A DNA stretch of 64,000 nucleotides from Diacronema lutheri (GCA_019448385.1 JAGTXO010000030.1:186001-250000); one strand, 5' to 3'. Counted from the stretch's first letter, positions 50,741 through 62,018 are shown. Translations and numbers: made by a program. Notes: generated from the letters alone by a model not told the origin.

Positions 50741-53700
50741 ATGGAGGCTGAGCGCGGCAGCTCGCGCGGCGCGGCGCTCAAGCCGTCCGAGCTGCTCCCC
50801 GCGTGCATCGACATCATAGGCACGTTCGAGCCCGGCAAGACCACAGTCGATTCGCACCACGCGGCCTACTGCGCGCGGCACAAGGTGGCGCGCCCGCGCG
50901 ACGCGTTGCTTGCCGTCGTCTGCGCGACCCGCGGCGGTGCTCGCTTCACCCGCGCGCGCCATGTCGCGGATCGTGGCCATCGTCTGAGTCCTCCCTTTCC
51001 GCGACCATCGCTTGCTCCGCGCTCCCGCTCCGCGTGAGCCAGATCGTCGACGCATCGGACGTGAAATTCCTGCACCAGGTCGTCTACGGCTGCCAGCGGT
51101 ACAAGCGGCTGCTCAAGGTGTTCATCTCTTCCTTTTACTACAACCACTCGGGCGAGGCTGCGCGCTCCGACCAATCGCTGTACACGGTGCTCGCGTACCT
51201 GGCGATCCTGCGCCTCGAGGAGCTCACGTTTGCGCAGTTCAAGCGTCTGATTGTCTCCATGGACTTTGTCAAGACGCGCGTCTTCCTCAGGTTCCTCTTC
51301 AGCGAGGAGGCGCTCAATAAGTGGCTCAAGGAGGGCTGGCTCACGCTCTATGAGCCGCACTACGTCCAGACGGAGCTCATCGACCAGGTGCTCAAGTTTG
51401 AGCCGCAGGTGCGCATGGCGGCCGCCAATTGCGCGCCGCGCGCCGCACGCAACCGCCGACCGCCCCGCGCCGCGCGCGCACGGCGGCGGCGCGCAGGTGC
51501 AGCGGCTGGTTGAGGAGCTGGAGACGCGGCAGGCGATGGGCGAGGCGAAGAAAGCCGCCGAGACCGAGGCTGCAATCGCGCTCGCCGAGGGGCGCGGCGG
51601 CGCGGGCAAGCACACCGTCCCGCAGCCGTTCAACTTGACGAGGCCGGCGCCGCGCGTCGTGCCGGAGCCGACGCAGGTGGTGGCCATCACCAACGAGGCG
51701 GCGCGCAGCGGCGAGCCGATCAAGGCGCGCACGTGGAAGCGGCCCGACGGCCCGCCCAAGGACCAGCTCGAGCTCGACGCCAAGAAGGAGCAGAACCGGC
51801 TGATGCTGCGCAACAAGTATGCCGACCCCGCCGCGGGCCGGTTCGCGCTCCGCGCCGAGCAGCGGCCGACCAACCTCGCGCAGGTGCGCAGCGAGCTCGA
51901 GGAGCGCGCAGCGCGAGAGCACACGTTCCGCCCCGAGCCGCCCAAGCCCGTGCCAAAGTGGGACGCGGACGAGGGCTACGTCAAGCTGAACGCGGCCGCC
52001 GTGCTGCGCGAGGACCACCTCTACCGCAGGAGGCAGGCGGACGAGGCGCGCGTGATCAAGGCCTTCGAGGAGGACTTGGCGGACACGAAGCAGTACGACG
52101 AGTGGCTCGCGAAGGGGCGCGCGCAGGAGGAGGCCGCCGCGCGCGATGCGCTCGAGGCGCGCCGCGCCGACGCGGCGATGGCCGACGAGATGGCCAAGGC
52201 GGCCATCGATGCTGCGCGCCTTGAGCGTCGCGCGCTCGCCGCGCGCATGCGCGCCGAGGCGGAGGCGATCGCGTTGGCGCAGGAGGCGCAGCGCGAGGTG
52301 GACGCGGAGGCGCGCAAGAAGCAGGTTGGCGCGCGCACAACGCGCCGCGCGCCGCGCGACGCGCGACGCGACTCGCGCGCGCTCACGCACCGCGCCTCAC
52401 CGCGCGCGCGCGCTGCGCAGGTTGCGGCGGTGGCCGAGACGCACAAGAACGGCGCGCTCGCGGTGGCAGAGGCAGAGCGGCGGCGTCGCGAGGCCGCCGA
52501 GGCCGTGCGCGAGGAGAGCCGCGCGCTCGAGGCCGAGCGCCGCCGCGCGATCGCCGAGGAGGAGGCGAGGCGCGAGGAGGTGATCCGGCAGATTCGGGCG
52601 ATCGAGCTCGTGCCGCGCAAGCGCGAGACGGTGCTCGACCCGACGTACGAGGCGGGGCACGGGCTGCTCGAGGAGATGAGCCTCGCAGAGCTGCGCGAGC
52701 GCCTTGCGCTCGCGCGCGCGCGCGAGGCACAGGACGTTGAGCGCCGGCGTGCGGAGATCGTGGCGGGCAAGCAGGAGAAGGCGGACGACATCGCCGCGCG
52801 GCTCGGTGCGATCGCGGGGTACCGCCGCCTCGGCGCAGCGCAGGCGGAGGAGGCGCGTGCGCGCGCGCGCGCGGAGAAGGCGGCGCGCGCCGAGGCGGAC
52901 AAGGGGCGACGCGAGGAGGCGACGCTCAAACTCGAGGCTGCGCGCGAGGAGCTGCGCGGCAAGGCGCGGCTGGCGCACGAGGCGCTCGCGCTCGAGCTGC
53001 GGCAGATCAAGGTGAAGAGCCAGTTCCTCGGCGCGAACAAGGAGGCCGTCGAGGGCGCAAAGTTTGCGTCGCTCGAGCACGGCGCGGCGCGCGAGGCCGC
53101 CGTGCTGCAGCGCGGCGCGCAGGGCGAGGCGGCGCGCGCCGCGAGCGTCCGCGCCAAGGAGGTGCGCGCGCGTCTGGCGCGCGCGCCCGGGCGCGGCCGC
53201 GGCGCACTGCACAGCGCTCGCTCGCGCGCGCGTGCGCGTTGCGCTGCGCCATCAGACGCCGAGCTGCCCGCCCCGCCCTGCCCGCCGCGCTGCGTGGCGC
53301 AGGTGGCGCAGCGTGGCCTCGTGCATGCCACTATGGCCAAGGCGAGCGCGGACGCCGCGCACAACCTCGCACTTCGACTGACCAACTCGGCCTTCGACGC
53401 GGGCATGGCCGAGCGGCAGCTCGCGGAGCAGAAGCGGCGCACGGCCGCCGCCGAGCGCGCGAGCAAGGCCAACGCGCGCGCCGCCTACGCCGAGGCGTAC
53501 CCGTACTCGCAGGGTGCGGCGCGACGGCGCACCGGGGCGCGCCGGCACCGCGCGCGCTCCGCGGCACGGCGAGCGGCGCGGGTCGAGGCGCTCGCTCACG
53601 CGCCCGCGCCGTGCGCCTCTGGCCTCGCGCTCGCTCGCCGGACGCCCGCGCAGCGATCACACAGGAGCGGCAGGAGGATACGCGAAAGCTGCGCGCAGCG

Positions 53701-53943
53701 CGAGGCTCGCACGTGGCCGGCGGCGCGTTGCATGCGCGCTCGTCGTCAGCGGGCGGCGGCGGATCAGCGGCGAGCAGCTTGCGGCTAGGAAACACGTTTG
53801 GCAGCCTCGCCGGGCTCACGCTTGGCGACGATGTCGCGCAGCACGGTGGCGACTCGCCCGCGTTGGCCCACACGGGCACTGTTGCGCACGCTCACACACA
53901 CGCGCTCCCCGAAGCGCCGGCGCTGACGCGAATCAGATCCTAG
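50741..53943 (+). CDS. CFAP99: CFAP99-like cilia and flagella associated protein (6 exons)
   Basis: Exons 50741-50884, 51043-51408, 51497-52324, 52421-53161, 53303-53513, 53654-53943; 859 residues, all joins in phase. The N-terminal 170 residues match the CFAP99 globular part: ACIDIIGTFEPGKTTVDSH, then DVKFLHQVVYGCQRYKRLLK, VFISSFYYNHSGEAARSDQS and LYTVLAYLAILRLEELTFAQ. The rest is a very long charged helix rich in Arg, Ala and Glu, predicted coiled coil, with short conserved words such as VLDPTYEAGHGLLEEMSLAEL. The last exon is Gly/Ser-rich and low in conservation. CFAP99 is an axonemal protein, so the organism builds a motile cilium. Donors include GTGGCG, GTTGGC and GTGCGC. Its stop lies only 22 bp from the stop of the convergent GT77-like gene. 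Confidence 0.88.
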
Positions 53944-53965
53944 TCCAAAAAAGCCCTCTTGGCTC

Positions 53966-56377
53966 TCAGTGTGCACTGCTCACTGACGCGGCTTGAGGGT
54001 GTGCTGCAGCCCATTCGGCAACAGACGATGCCGGATTGAGCGCGCCCGCGGCCGGTGCGCGCCCGGTGACGAGCGCCTGCGCGAGCGCGGGCGGCATCGC
54101 AGGCAGCAGCCGCGCGCCGTTGGGCGCGAGCTGCGCGCACCGCTCGCCCAAATCGGCGCAGAACGACTCGCGCGTGCCGCGTGAAAGCCGCGCGAGCAGC
54201 GGCCAGCCGAAATGCTCATCGACTCTCAGCACGAGGACATGGGCGCGTGCCGCGCGCGCATCCGCGGCGCCGAGGCGCTCGACGAGCGCCTCGGCGTCCA
54301 CCTCGCCGCGCACGGGCAGGCCGGTCGCCGCCCACTCCACGTCCGCGCGCGTCGCGCCCGGCCGAGCGAGCAGCGCGTCGACGAGTCGGTGGTGCGCGCC
54401 CGGCAGGCCGTGCACACCGTGTCGAGCGCGCGCTTTGGCGCGCACGTCGAAGAGCGCGAAACAGCACACGCCCTGCGGGTGCGGGTGCGGCGGCGAGAAG
54501 CCGCGCGCACACTCGCCGAGGGTCGCGCCGACGCGCGAGCGCTCGTCGACTTCCTGGAAGATTCCGAGCCGCGGCACGCGCTGGTTGCGACGCGAGTAAC
54601 CGAACGCCGAATTGTTCAGACGCACAATCCATGGCTGCGTGCAGTCGGTGACGGGCTCGACCGCGACGCGGCCGAGCGCGCTCGCGACCGCCGCGAGCCA
54701 CAGCCGACGCGCGCCCTGCGCTCGGACGGACACAGCCAAATCGGCGTGCCACGCGGCCGCGCCCGCGCCGCCGAGCGCGAGCGCGCGTGGCAGCCCGTCG
54801 CGAAAGTGGCGCTGTGTCGGGCCGTCCACGGCGCCAACGGCGACCGGCGAGCCGTCGGGCGCGCGGGGCAGGCCAGCGAGCAGCACCTCGACCTCGTGCC
54901 GCCACCAGCCGAGGGAAAGCATGGCGCCCACTTTGTCCATGCCGCCCACAAAGTGAGCGACCTGAGGGGGCGCCATCGCCCATAAACCCGTCCAACCCGG
55001 GATCTCACCCTCAGTCGTGCCGTGCCACGAGGCAATGAACGAGGTGTTCGGCGCGCCGAGCACCTCGCCCGCCGCCTCGCCCGCGCCGTCGGCCGCGGCA
55101 CGCGCAGGACTGCCGCGCAGGTCCAGTCCAACAATGCCCCCGCCCGGCGGCCGTGCGGGCAGCCGCAACGCCTTGCTCCAGTGCGAGAAGCGAGCGATCC
55201 GGTGCTTGGCCTCAAAAAAGTCCGGGTCGCCCCGCTCGAACGGCCGGAGCGGGTGCGGCGTGAGCGCGACGCAGCCGAGCATCTCGTCGACGGAGAGGCC
55301 GCCGGTGAAGTGCCGCACAAAGTCGGCCCACCGCCCCTTCGTCACTCTGACGCTGCTCGGCTCGTAGCGCAACGCAATGTGCCGCGCGCAGCACGCCGAC
55401 GCGAGCACGTCCTGGTAGATCTTCTGGTCCTTTGCAGACACAAAGCGCGGCATGTGCCGCCCCCCCTCCGCCATCGTGATGCCGCGCGCGTCCGTCTCGC
55501 GCCAATAGGCTGCCACCCGCCCGTCCGCGCTGAAGAAGGCGGAGGCGTTGGCGCACACGTCGCGCTCGCGCTGCAGAATCTCGAGCAGCGCGCGGTGCAC
55601 CTGACCGCCCGGCGCGCACCTGCGCAGGTAAAGGAAGCCATTGTTCACGTTGAGCGCGGAGGGCGCGTTGTCCAGCGAGACGACCGCGTGCACGTCGCCG
55701 AGTCGGCCGGGCTCGTGCAGCAGCGCGTACGGCATCGCGTTCACGGTCACGTCGCCATCGAGCGCCATCACGTTGACCGTGCCCAGCTCAATGATCCGCG
55801 CGAGGTAGTGGTGGCGGATGAACCACATACGCTCGGTCGCGCCGGTGCTCTCGGCCTCCGACTTGCACCCGCCCATGTCCCACGAGGACCAACCGCACGA
55901 GAGCGCGGCGGCCGAGGCAAAGAGGTTGGCGCACGCCCCGTCCGACATCATCAGCAGCAAGAAGTGCTCGATGCCCACGTCACGCAGCGAGAAGGCCAGG
56001 TTCGCGACCCACGCCGAACCGCCCGCGTTCGCGTAGCTCAACACGAGCTCGCCCTCCCACGAGCGCGCGCGCACCGCGCGCTCGAGCTCGCCCGGCCGCT
56101 CAAAATCACCCGCGCGGTACGGCGCGAGCTTGCCCACGCTGCAGAAGCGCCCTTCGCAGCGCCGCGCGGCCGCCGCGCCGCGCACGGCGGACGTGGCGAC
56201 GGCGGCGGCGGCAGGCGGTTCGTGCCGAGGGTCGAGCGGCGGCCGCGCCCGCTCGTCGCCGAGGCGCACGCGCGCGTCGCTCGTCGGCGAGATGTGCTGC
56301 GCGGTGAGGAAGAGGCTTAACGCCGCAAACCACAGCGTGAGCGGCACCGCGACTGCAGGGCGGACGTACGCGCCCAT
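53966..56377 (-). CDS. GT77-like glycosyltransferase, type II membrane protein
   Basis: A single exon of 803 residues from ATG 56377. A signal anchor lies near residues 8-27 (AVAVPLTLWFAALSLFLTA). Residues about 90-370 look like a nucleotide-diphospho-sugar transferase domain: LVLSYANAGGSAWVANLAFS, IEHFLLLMMSDGACANLF, MWFIRHHYLARIIELG, VNVMALDGDVTVNAMPYALL (Asp-Gly-Asp metal site) and APSALNVNNGFLYLRR. This is the order of GT77 proteins, whose plant members add arabinose to hydroxyproline (RRA, XEG113) or build side chains of rhamnogalacturonan. The C-terminal 430 residues are not recognised. It is 85 bp from, and divergent to, a prolyl 4-hydroxylase gene, consistent with a hydroxyproline-glycosylation role. 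Donor and acceptor sugars are not proven. Confidence 0.72.
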   Translation of the reverse strand: MGAYVRPAVAVPLTLWFAALSLFLTAQHISPTSDARVRLGDERARPPLDPRHEPPAAAAVATSAVRGAAAARRCEGRFCSVGKLAPYRAGDFERPGELERAVRARSWEGELVLSYANAGGSAWVANLAFSLRDVGIEHFLLLMMSDGACANLFASAAALSCGWSSWDMGGCKSEAESTGATERMWFIRHHYLARIIELGTVNVMALDGDVTVNAMPYALLHEPGRLGDVHAVVSLDNAPSALNVNNGFLYLRRCAPGGQVHRALLEILQRERDVCANASAFFSADGRVAAYWRETDARGITMAEGGRHMPRFVSAKDQKIYQDVLASACCARHIALRYEPSSVRVTKGRWADFVRHFTGGLSVDEMLGCVALTPHPLRPFERGDPDFFEAKHRIARFSHWSKALRLPARPPGGGIVGLDLRGSPARAAADGAGEAAGEVLGAPNTSFIASWHGTTEGEIPGWTGLWAMAPPQVAHFVGGMDKVGAMLSLGWWRHEVEVLLAGLPRAPDGSPVAVGAVDGPTQRHFRDGLPRALALGGAGAAAWHADLAVSVRAQGARRLWLAAVASALGRVAVEPVTDCTQPWIVRLNNSAFGYSRRNQRVPRLGIFQEVDERSRVGATLGECARGFSPPHPHPQGVCCFALFDVRAKARARHGVHGLPGAHHRLVDALLARPGATRADVEWAATGLPVRGEVDAEALVERLGAADARAARAHVLVLRVDEHFGWPLLARLSRGTRESFCADLGERCAQLAPNGARLLPAMPPALAQALVTGRAPAAGALNPASSVAEWAAAHPQAASVSSAH

Positions 56378-56462
56378 GTCGTGCTCGTCAGCGGCCTGCG
56401 CAAGTCCTGCGTTCGTGGGTGGGCGCCCGCATCGTGAATTTGGGAGGGAGAGGACGGGCACG
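56378..56462. promoter_or_regulatory. Divergent promoter, GT77-like / prolyl 4-hydroxylase
   Basis: 85 bp between two start codons. No TATA box is seen; the most AT-rich part is CATCGTGAATTTGGGAGGG beside the hydroxylase start. Confidence 0.5.
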
Positions 56463-58785
56463 ATGTCGGAGCGGCGAGGCTCGACGAGGAAGGCGCGTGG
56501 CGGCTACCGCCAAGCGTTGGGCTCGGAGGGTCGCGGCGTCGGCGACTGGGAGTTTTGGACGCTTTGTGGTCTCGCGACCGGCGCGATCGTCGTGCTCGCG
56601 AGCCGCGCGTTCCACACAGCGAGCAGCCCCGTCGATGCACGCGACGAGAACGCCAACTGCGTGTTCTGGGCGGCGCAGGGCGAGTGCGCGCGCAATCGGG
56701 CCTACATGCTCGCGCACTGCCGGCGCTCGTGCCGCGCCGGGGACGGCGTGTCCGCTGCTGACGCGCCGAAGGGCCGCTCGGCCATGGACCCCGCCACCGA
56801 ACCCTTTGGGCACGGTCCAGCAGCGGCGATCGGCGGCGGCTTTGCGCTGTCCAACGCGACGACGAGCATCACGCCGGCGCAGTGCGAGGCGTGGAGGGCG
56901 AACGGTGACTGCGAGACGTCTGCTCTCTTCATGCAGCTCCACTGCGCGCGCACGTGCGGCTACGGCCCGCCCGACCGCCAGCGGCACTGCCGTTTCTGGT
57001 CGCACAATGGCGAGTGTACACGCTCGACCGCCTTCATGCGCATCCAGTGCGCGGCGAGCTGCGAGCCCTTCTTCGAGGGGCTGCGCTACGTCAACGCGAG
57101 CTCGAGCGCCGACGATCTGCTCGACGCGAGCGCGCGCAAGCCGCCGGGCGCGACCGACGTGGCCGGCGCGGCGTCGGCAGCGCGCGCGGCCGACGGCGCA
57201 ACCCGCGACGCGCTGCTCGACGCCGCGGCCACGGCGCTCGCCGAAGGTGGTGGCGCGAGCACCGGCGGCGAGGGCGCGGCGCCGGCGAGCGCGGGCGGCG
57301 CACCGGCCGTCGCGGCCGCGCTCCCGACCGGCTCGCGCGCGCGCCATCCGAGCGCGGCTGTGCCGTTTCGCATCGGCATTGATCTGTTGCACACACCGAT
57401 CTGCATTCCGGTTGCGGACCACCGGCCGGACTGCGCGGCGATCGTCGAGATGGGGCACTGCCACGACGAGAGCGCGGTTGAGACGCTGCAGCGCTGCTTC
57501 CTCTCGTGCTCCGCCAAGGAGCCCGAGCATGTCCTGCGCCAGCTGCGTGCCTACCCGGACCCGCCGCCCCCCCGGATCATCGCGCCCATTGAGGCGCTCG
57601 GCGCTCTCACGACGCTGCAGAGCGCGTGCATGGGCGGGCAGAATCGGCCGATGCACGAGCCTCCCGCCGTGTGGCGCAGGCGCTTGCTCTTCGCTTTTGG
57701 GCCGCGCGCGCTCACCCACTGCACCGCGCGGTACGGCGCGGCACGCCGCCGGCCGCGAGCGCTCCGCGTCCGACCGGCGCCCGATGACCCGGGGGGGGGG
57801 GGGGGGGCGGGGGAGGGAGGGGTGGGGGAGGGAGCGCGATGCTACTCCGGCCGTGGGCGGGCGCACGCACCGCAAGCGGCGAGGCGCCGCTCACACGCGC
57901 CGCGCCTCGCCGCGCCGCTCCCGCCTCGCCTCGCGCCTCGCGCCGCGCGCAGCCACGAGCGCATGACCGCGCGCGTCAACTCGTGGATTGGCGAGGCTTC
58001 GCAAAGGGTTGTGGTCACTGTCCACGGCGGCGGCGATGCGGCCGCTGTGCTCGAGCGCGTCGTCACCGCCGTCCACCTGCGTGACGCGCCGCGTGTCCGA
58101 ATGCTCGTCGACTTCCTCACGGACGACGAGAACGCCGAGCTTCTCGTCGCCGCGCGCCCCCTCTTTAAGCAGATGCCGCCGCTTGGCGGCTACAGGCCGG
58201 CGGTGCGCAACGCGAGCGTGGCCGTGCTGCCGCGCGATTCGCCAATCTCGCGGCACGTCGCCGTCCTCGCGTCGCACTTTGCGCACGTGCCAACGTCGCA
58301 CGTCGAGAGCCTGCACGTGTTGCACTACGCGCCTTACCAGTTGTACGAGCAGCACGTTGACTACCTGGACAGTTGCGACCTCTCCAACCGCTTCTACGGC
58401 GCGCGCGCCACCCGCGCGCGCGTGCGCGTCGCACGGCGCGAAGCACGCGCGCGCGCGCGCCGCGACCGCCGCTCACGCGCGCGCCTGGCGGCCGCGCGGC
58501 GCAGGCGGCCGTCGAATGCTCACGTTCCACATCCACCTCAACGATCTCGAGCCGTCCGAGGCGGGCGGTCGCACGCGCTTCCCCGAGCTTGGGCTCGACG
58601 TGGCGCCGCGCAAGAACAGCGCGCTCGTCTTCGAGAACTGCGATGGTCACGGCAACGACGATCCACGCAGTGCGCACGTGGGCGACGCGCCGCTGGAGAG
58701 CGACAAGTACGTGCTCAACGTGTGGATACGCTCGGCGCCCTTCGCCGCCTTTGCAGGCGCGGCGGACTCGCAGGTGCTCAGATGA
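56463..58785 (+). CDS. ShKT-repeat prolyl 4-hydroxylase alpha-like protein (3 exons)
   Basis: Exons 56463-57730, 57953-58398 and 58505-58785 give 664 residues. A single membrane segment near residue 35 (TLCGLATGAIVVLAS) makes it a type II protein of the secretory pathway. Four Cys-rich ShKT-like units follow: NCVFWAAQGECARNRAYM, QCEAWRANGDCETSALFM, HCRFWSHNGECTRSTAFM and a looser CAAIVEMGHCHDESAVE. The oxygenase core has YEQHVDYLDSCDLSNRF (Fe ligands His-x-Asp), GGRRMLTFHIHLNDLEPSEA, then SAHVGDAPLESDKYVLNVWI (distal His and 2-oxoglutarate Lys). Plant and algal P4Hs carry one ShKT after the catalytic domain; here several precede it. Intron 2 looks GC-AG (TACG|GCGCGC), the only donor that keeps phase. 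It hydroxylates proline in secreted proteins, creating sites for O-glycosylation. Confidence 0.85.
57791..57823 (+). repeat. G tract in P4H intron 1
   Basis: A run of about 17 G, then GGGG-A-GGG words, within the intron 57731-57952. Confidence 0.8.
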
Positions 58786-59001
58786 CGCCCTGCAGGGCGC
58801 AGCCGCAAAGTGATCGCGAGTGCGTGCACCCGCCAAGCGACGTGTCTGTCGACCGACTCGCGACGTGGCATAAAGAGAATTCAGGGCACGAGTGAGACCG
58901 TCAAAAAACATTTTCACTGAAAATGTCGAACACTGGAAGAGATCCGTCGGCGCCAATCAAGAGAGTGGGCACCGCCATGTCGCTGCGCCTGTCACACAGA
59001 G
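58786..59001. other. Intergenic between convergent genes, with a perfect hairpin
   Basis: 216 bp carry the 3' ends of the P4H and NVL genes. At 58908-58926 ACATTTTC and GAAAATGT are perfect inverted repeats around ACT. A CATAAAG word lies at about 58869. No gene is seen. Confidence 0.6.
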
Positions 59002-62000
59002 TCACACTCCAGCGGGCACCCCCGATGTCGCTGCGCCCGTCGGCGCGGCCGGGTCACGCACTCGCGAGGACGCCATCCTGTGGCGAATGGCGAGGTAGCG
59101 CTGCTCGTCGAGCGTGCTCACCGACGGCGCCACCTTTGCAAGGGCGCGCTCAAAGTGCCGCAGGCAGACGACGGGCGGCGTATCGTCGTCCTGCGCACAT
59201 TCGCACAGCGCGCCGATCGCGGCCTCCTTGACGAGCGCGGCGAGATCGGCGCCAGAGTACCCGTCGCACCGCGTGCATGCACCGATCTCATCGAGGCTCA
59301 CGTCGGGCGCGAGCTGCAGCTTGCGGCACGCGGCGCGCAGGATCTCGGCGCGCGCGTGCCTCGGCGGCAGCGGCACGAATAGACACTTGTCGAGCCTGCC
59401 CGGGCGGAGCATCGCCGGATCGATCATGTCCGGTCGGTTCGTCGCGGCAATCACCGACAGCTGCCGGCGCGCGTCGAGTCCGTCCATCTCGGTGAGCAGC
59501 TGGTTGACGACGCGCTCGGATGAGCCGCCCGAGGCCGAGCCGTCGGCCGCGCGATTCGGGCAGAGGGCGTCGAGCTCGTCGAAGAAGACGATGCACGGCG
59601 GCGAGGCGGCGGCGCGTGCGAAGAGTTGGCGCACCGCTCGCTCCGACTCGCCCACAAATTTGGAAAGCAGCTCCGGGCCCTGCGGCGATGGGAAAGGGGC
59701 GGGGGGGGGGGGGATGGAGCACAGCAGACATTAGCTGCGGTGCTCGAGCGAGAGGCGCGGCGGGCTGCTCGGCGCGCTGTGCGCCGCGCCTCTCGCGCGT
59801 CGCGATGGGAAAAGGAAAGGGAAAAAAGAAGAAAAGGAAAGAAAAGGAAAAAAAGCAGTGCGCCGAGCTTGTACGCAGCGCGCGCCTTGACGGCGATGAA
59901 GCACGCGCCGCTCTCGTTGGCGACGGCCTTGGCGAGCAGCGTCTTGCCGCAGCCCGGCGGGCCGTACAGCAGCACGCCCGCGGAGGACGACAGGCCGAGG
60001 GCGGCGAAGCGCTTCGGGTGGCGGAGCGGCTCGAGCAGGCAGACTGCCAGCTCGGCACGCAGCTCGCTCAGCGCGCCCACATCTGACCACGTCACGTCGG
60101 GAACGGTCGAGAAACCTTCGCGCCGAGCGGAGGGCTGCACGTTGACAAGGCCCGCCCAGAAATCGCACGCGCTGATCGCGAGGTGCGCGAGCTCAGAGGC
60201 AGGGAGCGGGCGGGGCAGCATGGCGAGGCGCTCGCTCGCGACCATACGCGCGCGCAGCTCAGCGCTCAGCTCGGCGCTCGTGCCTCCGCACGCGGACGAG
60301 GCCGCGTCGCCGCCGCAGAGCGCGCGCGCGCTCGGCGCGGTGTACGATGGCGACGACAACGACGGCGACGGCGGCGCGAGGAGCGTGGTGAAGATGCGGT
60401 TGACCGCGATGACCGCGGCCTCCTTGGCGAGGGCCGCCAGGTCGGCGCCAACAAACCCGGCGCACGCCAGCCCGATCTTTTCAAAGTCGAGATCGGGCGG
60501 CACGCGCATGTGTCGGCAGAGGACGCGAAGGATGCGCGCGCGCGCGGCGGCGTCGGGCGTGCGGACTGCGATCTCGCGGTCAAAGCGGCCGGCGCGGCGC
60601 AGCGCCGGGTCGAGCGCGTCTGGCCGGTTTGTCGCGGCGATGACGAGCACCGGTGCGAGCTGCGCAGGCGGCGACGCGCCGTCGGCCGCCGTCGGCGCGC
60701 CGTCGGCGCCGTCGGCGCGCGTGCCGCTGAGCGCGTGCTGCACGCTCAGCTCGTCCATGCACGTGAGCAGCTGCGCGACGATTCGCCGCTCCATCTCGCG
60801 CTGCGCCGACTCGCGCTTCGGCGCGATCGCGTCAATCTCGTCGATGAAGACGAGGCACGGCGCGGCCGCGCGCGCGTCCGCAAAGAGCGCGCGCAGCTTC
60901 GCCTCGGACTCGCCCGACATGCCCGACACGACCTCCGGTGCGGAGATCTTTAAAAAAGTGACGCCGAGCTCGCCGGCGATGGCGTTGGCGAGCAGCGTCT
61001 TGCCGCAGCCCGGCGGGCCGTGCAGCAAGATGCCGCGCGGCGGCTCGACACCGAGGTGCGCGTAAATCTCCGGGTGGGTAAGTGGGTATTCGACGAGCTC
61101 GCGGATGTCCTGCAGCGTGCCCTCCATCCCGCCCAGGTCCGCATAATTGACGACCGAGACAGTCGGCGCGCGCTTGGGCGCGCGACGAGCGGAGCCGCCG
61201 CCGCCGCCGCCGCCGCGCGCGCCGCTCGCGGCCGCCGCGTCGGCCAAGCCGCTCGCGCGCGCGCGCGCGCGCGCCGTGGCGACGACCGGCGAATCGCCGT
61301 TGTTCAGCGCGGCGCCGGCGGCCCCGATCGGTGCGGCGGTGGCGGAGGCGGCAGCGAGCGCGGGAGCGGCGAGGCGGTTGACGCTCGGCTCGGCTGCCAG
61401 CTCGTCGGCCACTACGGCCGGTGCCGCCGCCGCCGCGGCCGGCAGTGGCGTGTGCCCGCGGTAGCGCGCGGCGAGGCTGGCATTGAGCAGGTTGTGCGCC
61501 GGCGACTCCATCAACCGCACGCCGGCAGGCGGCTCTTGAGCGTCGTCCGAGGAGGATGTCGACGCGCCATCGGCGCTGCCACCATCGCTACCATCGCCTC
61601 TGCCACGATGACCACCGCCGCCGCCCTCGCCGTCGTCGTCGGATGAATCGCGCAGGTCCTGCAGTCCGTCGTCGCGCGCCTCGTCGTCGCCGCCGCGCCG
61701 CCTGTGCGCCCCGGGCTTGGCGCGCTTGGGGCAGGGGTGCGTGTCGATCGCGTGGGACGCGCGTTCTGCGGCGACGCGGCGTCGCGCCTCGACGTGCTCG
61801 ATCGCGCGCTTGACGGCGGTGCGCAGCACGGCCTCCTGCTTGCGCGCGTAGCCCCACAGCGGCTTGGAGCGCAGCCACGCGCAGATCCGGTCGGGGTCGA
61901 GATGGGGCGGCTTGGCCTTGGCGCAGGCCACAGGGGAGGACGCCGCCGGCTTCTGCTCGTGCGACCATTCCTCCACGCGCTGCGCGAGCGAGTGATCGAG

Positions 62001-62018
62001 CGAGTGCTTGCGCTTCAT
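59002..62018 (-). CDS. NVL: NVL/RIX7-type tandem AAA-ATPase (2 exons)
   Basis: Exons 62018-59886 and 59679-59002 give 936 residues. RIX7/NVL is a nucleolar AAA-ATPase that strips assembly factors from pre-60S ribosomes. A helical N-terminal part (DRICAWLRSKPLWGYARKQ, basic stretch CPKRAKPGAHRRR, then an acidic Ser/Asp tract) precedes two ATPase domains. D1: VNYADLGGMEG, GPPGCGKTLLANAIAGEL, VFIDEIDAIAPKRES and VIAATNRPDALDPALRRAGR. D2: VTWSDVGALSELRAEL, GPPGCGKTLLAKAVANES, GPELLSKFVGESERAVR, VFFDELDALCPNRA and ATNRPDMIDPAMLRPGRLDK. The long charged N-terminus and the GPELLSKFVGESE wording fit NVL better than cytosolic CDC48. The single intron appears GC-AG (AAG|GCGCGC) and falls just after the D2 Walker A motif. 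It is head to head with a GPATCH4-like gene. Confidence 0.9.
59819..59869 (+). repeat. A/G-only tract in NVL intron
   Basis: About 50 bases of GGAAAAGGAAAGG type sequence; on the gene's strand it is a long C/T tract in the middle of the 206-bp intron, upstream of the acceptor CGCCGCAG. Confidence 0.85.
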
